DNA from: Methylobacterium sp. DB0501
GTDB lineage: Bacteria; Pseudomonadota; Alphaproteobacteria; Rhizobiales; Beijerinckiaceae
Reading direction: 5' to 3'
Assembly: GCF_011043735.1 (NCBI RefSeq)
Contig: NZ_JAAKGV010000004.1
Location: forward strand, 248,001 to 312,000
DNA length: 64,000 nt
The notes under the pieces were generated by a model, which was not told the origin of the DNA, did no database searches, and worked only from the letters and a program-made list of their open reading frames with translations. This document shows positions 62,534 to 64,000 of the stretch, one piece after another. The translations under genes and the position numbers were made by a program. How positions within the stretch are numbered: the stretch's first letter is position 1; the number at the start of each line of letters is the position of its first letter.

Positions 62534-63817
62534 TCAATGCCCACCCGGCTCCGCATGCATCCGCCGGATCCGCCGGACCGTCCACCACACGCCCACCAGC
62601 ACCAGCGGCACCGCCACGGCCGTCCCGATCGTCGGGTCCACCGGCGCGCCGGCGTGGTGCACGCCCTCCAGCACGTGGTGGACGAGGCTGGCGACGTAGT
62701 AGGTGATCGCCGCGACCGAGAGGCCCTCGACGGTCTGCTGCAGGCGCAGCTGCAGCCGCACCCGGTCGTTCATCGACTGGAGCTGGGCCTGGTTCTGGTG
62801 CTCCAGCTCGATATCGACCCGGGTCCGCAGCATCTGTGCGGCGCGGGAGAGCTTGCGCGAGAGCAGGTCCTGCCGCTCGGCGATCGTCGTGCAGGTGCGG
62901 ATCGCCGGGTTGTAGCGCCGGGCGAGGAAGACCGACCAGCTCGTCTGCCCCGGCAGCGCGTGCTCGCCCGAGGAGGAGAGGCGCAGGCGCACCAGTTCGT
63001 CATAGGCCCGCGTCGCCCCGAAGCGGTACATCGCCCGCGACGCGCCGGCCTCCAGTTCCGCCGCGAGCCCGATCAGCTCGTCGAGGAGGGCGTGATTCTC
63101 CGAAAAGCCCTCGCTGGAGCGCATCGCCTCCATCAGGGGCGGCAGGGCCGTCTCGATCCGCCGGATCGTCGGCCCGAGGGCTTGCGCCTCCGGCAGTCCG
63201 AGGAGCGCCAGGGTGCGGTAGGTCTCGATCTCGAGCAGGCGCTGCACCAGGGTGCCGGCGCCGAGCCGGCTCAGGCGCCGGTCGGCCACCACGATGCGGA
63301 CGTAGCCGTGCGGGTCGGGCTGGAAGTCGGTGGCGATCACCGCGGCGCCCCCTTCCGCCTCCGCCATGGCGAGCGAGGCGGCGTTGAAGCCCGAGATCGC
63401 GTCGGACGGCAATCCGTCATTGACCGCCGGCAGGAGGTGCAGGTCGACGGCGACGAGGAGCGGGCCGGGCTGGGCCACCTCCCCCATCGCGCCCTCCAGC
63501 GCATCGGGCTGGGGCTGGAAGGCCTGGGCCTGGGAGTCGCCGAACTCCCACGTATAGGTGGTGAACTCGCTGTGGCTCTCCCAGCGCAGGATGGCGCCGG
63601 AGAACACCACCCGGTGCTGCTTGGCCCCCGGCATCGGGCCGGGATGGCCGAGGCCGGTGCAATAGGCCTCCAGCGCGTCGCGGTCGGCCGCGGCGGCGTC
63701 GCCGTCGGTCAGGAAGGCGTAGTGCAGGAAGCGGCGAGGCGTCTTGACCGGGGTGAAGGGCCGGGCATGGACCTCCGCCAGCACCCGCGCCCGCAGGGGG
63801 TGTTCGTCCAGCCGCAT
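62534..63817 (-). CDS. DUF3422 membrane protein
   Basis: A 427-residue protein of a conserved but uncharacterised family. The N-terminal part (LDEHPLRARVLAEVHARPFTPVKTPRRFLHYAFL, WESHSEFTTYTWEF) is soluble, the middle is helical (LLDELIGLAAELEAGASRAMYRFGATRAYDELV), and the C-terminus carries two membrane helices (TVEGLSVAAITYYVASLVHHVLEG; IGTAVAVPLVLVGVWWTVRRI). It is related in layout to DUF155/RMD1-like coiled-coil membrane proteins. ATG 63817 is used. Confidence 0.9.
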   Translation of the reverse strand: MRLDEHPLRARVLAEVHARPFTPVKTPRRFLHYAFLTDGDAAAADRDALEAYCTGLGHPGPMPGAKQHRVVFSGAILRWESHSEFTTYTWEFGDSQAQAFQPQPDALEGAMGEVAQPGPLLVAVDLHLLPAVNDGLPSDAISGFNAASLAMAEAEGGAAVIATDFQPDPHGYVRIVVADRRLSRLGAGTLVQRLLEIETYRTLALLGLPEAQALGPTIRRIETALPPLMEAMRSSEGFSENHALLDELIGLAAELEAGASRAMYRFGATRAYDELVRLRLSSSGEHALPGQTSWSVFLARRYNPAIRTCTTIAERQDLLSRKLSRAAQMLRTRVDIELEHQNQAQLQSMNDRVRLQLRLQQTVEGLSVAAITYYVASLVHHVLEGVHHAGAPVDPTIGTAVAVPLVLVGVWWTVRRIRRMHAEPGGH

Positions 63818-63854
63818 TGTTCGAAGTCCCGCCTGTCGTCACGCCAGGCGAGGC

Positions 63855-63958
63855 TTGGCGGAGGCCGGCCCGTCGGTCAACGGGCCGATTGGCGGAGGCC
63901 GGCCCGCCGGTCAACGGGCCGATTGGCGGAGGCCGGCCCGTCGATCGACGGGCCGGCC
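63855..63958. repeat. Three tandem 34-bp palindromic units
   Basis: Units start at 63855, 63889 and 63923, each beginning TTGGCGGAGGCCGGCCCG and containing a GGCCCGT/ACGGGCC stem with a six-base loop. The last unit is a perfect 28-bp palindrome at 63931-63958. They separate the DUF3422 gene from the gene at the window edge and may act as a transcription terminator or a nucleoid-associated repeat. Confidence 0.8.
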
Positions 63959-63975
63959 AGCTTCGTCGAGACGCG

Positions 63976-64000
63976 TCAGTGCCGGAAGTGGCGGTGGCCG
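63976..64000 (-). CDS. 3' tail of a gene continuing beyond the right edge
   Basis: Only seven codons and a stop (TGA at 63978-63976) are seen; they read GHRHFRH. A His/Arg/Phe tail is typical of small Gly/Trp/His-rich exported proteins of Methylobacterium. The assignment rests on very little sequence. Confidence 0.25.

Noticed and set aside
62179..62706. Possible gene in the spacer after actP
   Set aside because: The frame runs into the antisense of the DUF3422 gene, has no family features, and its composition changes halfway. I left it as spacer.

Overview
The window looks like chromosomal DNA of a Methylobacterium-like alphaproteobacterium (Hyphomicrobiales/Rhizobiales). This is inferred from the very high GC content, the dense GC-biased codon use and the order of genes: rplU-rpmA-GNAT-obgE-proB, trxB followed by an LsrB/VtlR-type LysR gene, chvE-mmsA-mmsB, homospermidine synthase, and a methylmalonyl-CoA mutase small subunit encoded apart from its large subunit. 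No rRNA, tRNA, CRISPR array, prophage or intact insertion sequence was found. The identification rests on recognising protein families by eye; no database search was possible.

Layout, left to right. 1-4.2 kb: a two-component pair cut by the left edge, a DUF1275 membrane protein, an orphan FATGUY-type receiver and an FMN-binding flavoprotein. 4.3-7.5 kb: an SCO1-like thiol protein, a BKACE-family enzyme and a lytic transglycosylase. 7.7-10.6 kb: a DUF5666 Gly-rich exported protein and a DUF6502 putative DNA-binding protein in one operon, facing two tiny membrane proteins across a spacer with three copies of a 17-bp palindromic site. 10.7-13.5 kb: an outer-membrane beta-barrel protein, aroQ, a small secreted protein and a LysR regulator. 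13.7-21.3 kb: a sugar uptake and oxidation region with the ChvE-MmsAB transporter, an XylB-like sugar dehydrogenase, a FadR-type GntR regulator, an aldose epimerase and an SMP-30 lactonase. Import, anomer interconversion, oxidation to the lactone and lactone hydrolysis are covered; the later dehydratase steps are not present here.

21.5-22.9 kb is an AT-rich island carrying a cysteine-rich protein with four 48-residue repeats. 22.9-29.6 kb holds a nitroreductase and a probable amino-acid or amine catabolic operon: FAD oxidoreductase, polar amino-acid ABC transporter, an SDR lacking its catalytic Tyr and Lys, and an enolase-superfamily enzyme. 29.9-37.3 kb, all on the minus strand, carries an SGNH protein overlapping opgC, a lipoprotein with an S10 carboxypeptidase, holC, the mutase small subunit and uppP. 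37.7-41.2 kb has a glutathione transferase, queG, an epimerase-like SDR and a higBA toxin-antitoxin pair. 41.2-47.2 kb has an OlsB-like acyltransferase and the rplU-rpmA-GNAT-obgE-proB block. 47.3-57.1 kb has homospermidine synthase, a Uma2 protein, an amidase, gltX, an ELM1-like gene, trxB, the LsrB-like regulator and a nucleoside deaminase. 57.4-62.1 kb is an acetate module: acs, DUF485 protein and actP. The right end has a DUF3422 membrane protein, three tandem palindromic units and the tail of another gene.

The intergenic DNA contains several long inverted-repeat elements (near 13.6, 25.1, 29.7 and 57.2 kb), probably dispersed non-coding repeats, plus palindromes that look like operators. 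The most promising uncharacterised system is the DUF6502-DUF5666 locus with its triple operator.
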